DNA of 64,000 nucleotides from Globisporangium splendens (lineage: Eukaryota; Oomycota; Peronosporomycetes; Pythiales; Pythiaceae). The DNA is taken from the NCBI GenBank assembly GCA_006386115.1, contig VFIW01000011.1, forward strand, positions 682,001 through 746,000, written 5' to 3'. Positions 63,789 to 64,000 of the stretch are shown piece after piece (the stretch's first letter is position 1; every line of letters begins with the position of its first letter). The notes beneath the pieces were generated by a model. The model saw only the letters and a list, made by a program, of their open reading frames with translations. It made no database searches and had not been told where the DNA came from. The position numbers and the translations under genes are program-made.

Positions 63789-64000
63789 GGGACGAGGTGC
63801 ACAATTCTCAAATCTTCTATTCTACGTGGACCACGCCACGGATTGTTTTGCTGTTTTGGCCAATGAAAACCCGTTTCGCACAAAATCTAAGATCCTACAT
63901 TTTCTACTTGATGTGGCCCACATTATGAGTCGAACTCATATTTTAACCAATCAGTGGATGAGAGTTCTTGTATTTGAGGAGGTAGGGTATAGAGAGTGCA

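Larger units (their letters stand above)
63568..64000. other. UAP56 upstream region to window end
   Basis: The first part is the 5' UTR and promoter of UAP56. It holds two CCAAT boxes (about 63849-63853 and 63938-63942), an ACGTGG/CCACG cluster near 63825-63840, and the 18-bp sequence at 63771-63788 also found at 13328. No coding frame is supported up to the window end. Confidence 0.45.

Noticed and set aside
1..64000. CRISPR arrays, rRNA genes, tRNA genes
   Set aside because: No regularly spaced identical repeats, rRNA segments or convincing tRNA cloverleaf with its conserved TTCRANNC loop were noticed while reading; a covariance-model scan would be needed to exclude a divergent tRNA.

Overview
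This window looks like nuclear DNA of an oomycete, most likely a Phytophthora or downy-mildew relative in the Peronosporales. The reasons are: a Crinkler (CRN)-type effector gene with the diagnostic N-terminal layout; compact genes with GT-AG introns mostly of 40-105 nt; pyrimidine-rich TCATTTC-like initiator motifs 20-120 nt upstream of several start codons; an intron-rich TKL-type protein kinase of oomycete style; and secreted pectinacetylesterase-family genes. Most of the window is conserved housekeeping sequence. Mobile or accessory sequence is confined to the first 9 kb and the 31-34 kb region. All calls rest on reading the sequence and recalling families; no search was run.

Layout. 0-9 kb: a decayed Ty3/gypsy-type gag, two intact pectinacetylesterase-family genes in tandem (one with an intron and a long Pro/Ala/Thr tail, one intronless with a GPI-type tail), a third copy reduced to its two ends, and a LINE-type reverse-transcriptase fragment. 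9-18.4 kb: a PPIP5K/VIP1 inositol pyrophosphate kinase/phosphatase, two tandem TMEM14-like membrane proteins, a large TPR protein with a possible rhodanese-like N-terminus, and TRAPPC1/BET5. 18.5-30.5 kb: an intron-rich TKL kinase with an in-frame TGA in its glycine loop, an HtrA-type protease, VTA1/LIP5, TRM10 and an anoctamin. 31-34 kb: a CRN gene split by one in-frame TGA, followed by repeat-bearing intergenic DNA. 34.5-42 kb: protein phosphatase 4 catalytic subunit, a possible TRAPP-associated protein (TRAPPC14-like) and a divergent POT-family transporter. 42.7-57.2 kb: one giant TRRAP/Tra1 gene of about 4,680 codons. 57.4-63.6 kb: a membrane-anchored GT60-like glycosyltransferase, the spliceosomal protein MFAP1 and the DECD-box helicase UAP56/SUB2.

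There are no operons; each gene is its own unit. Several neighbours are divergent with short shared upstream regions (TPR protein/TRAPPC1, 200 bp; kinase/HtrA, about 180 bp), and several are convergent. Thematic links are loose: TRAPPC1 and possibly the TRAPPC14-like gene serve membrane traffic, MFAP1 and UAP56 serve splicing and mRNA export, and the 5' cluster and CRN gene are probable host-interaction loci. I read exon boundaries by eye from GT-AG signals and reading-frame phase. Where exon lengths sum to an intact frame with a conserved protein I am fairly confident; the kinase 5' end remains unresolved.
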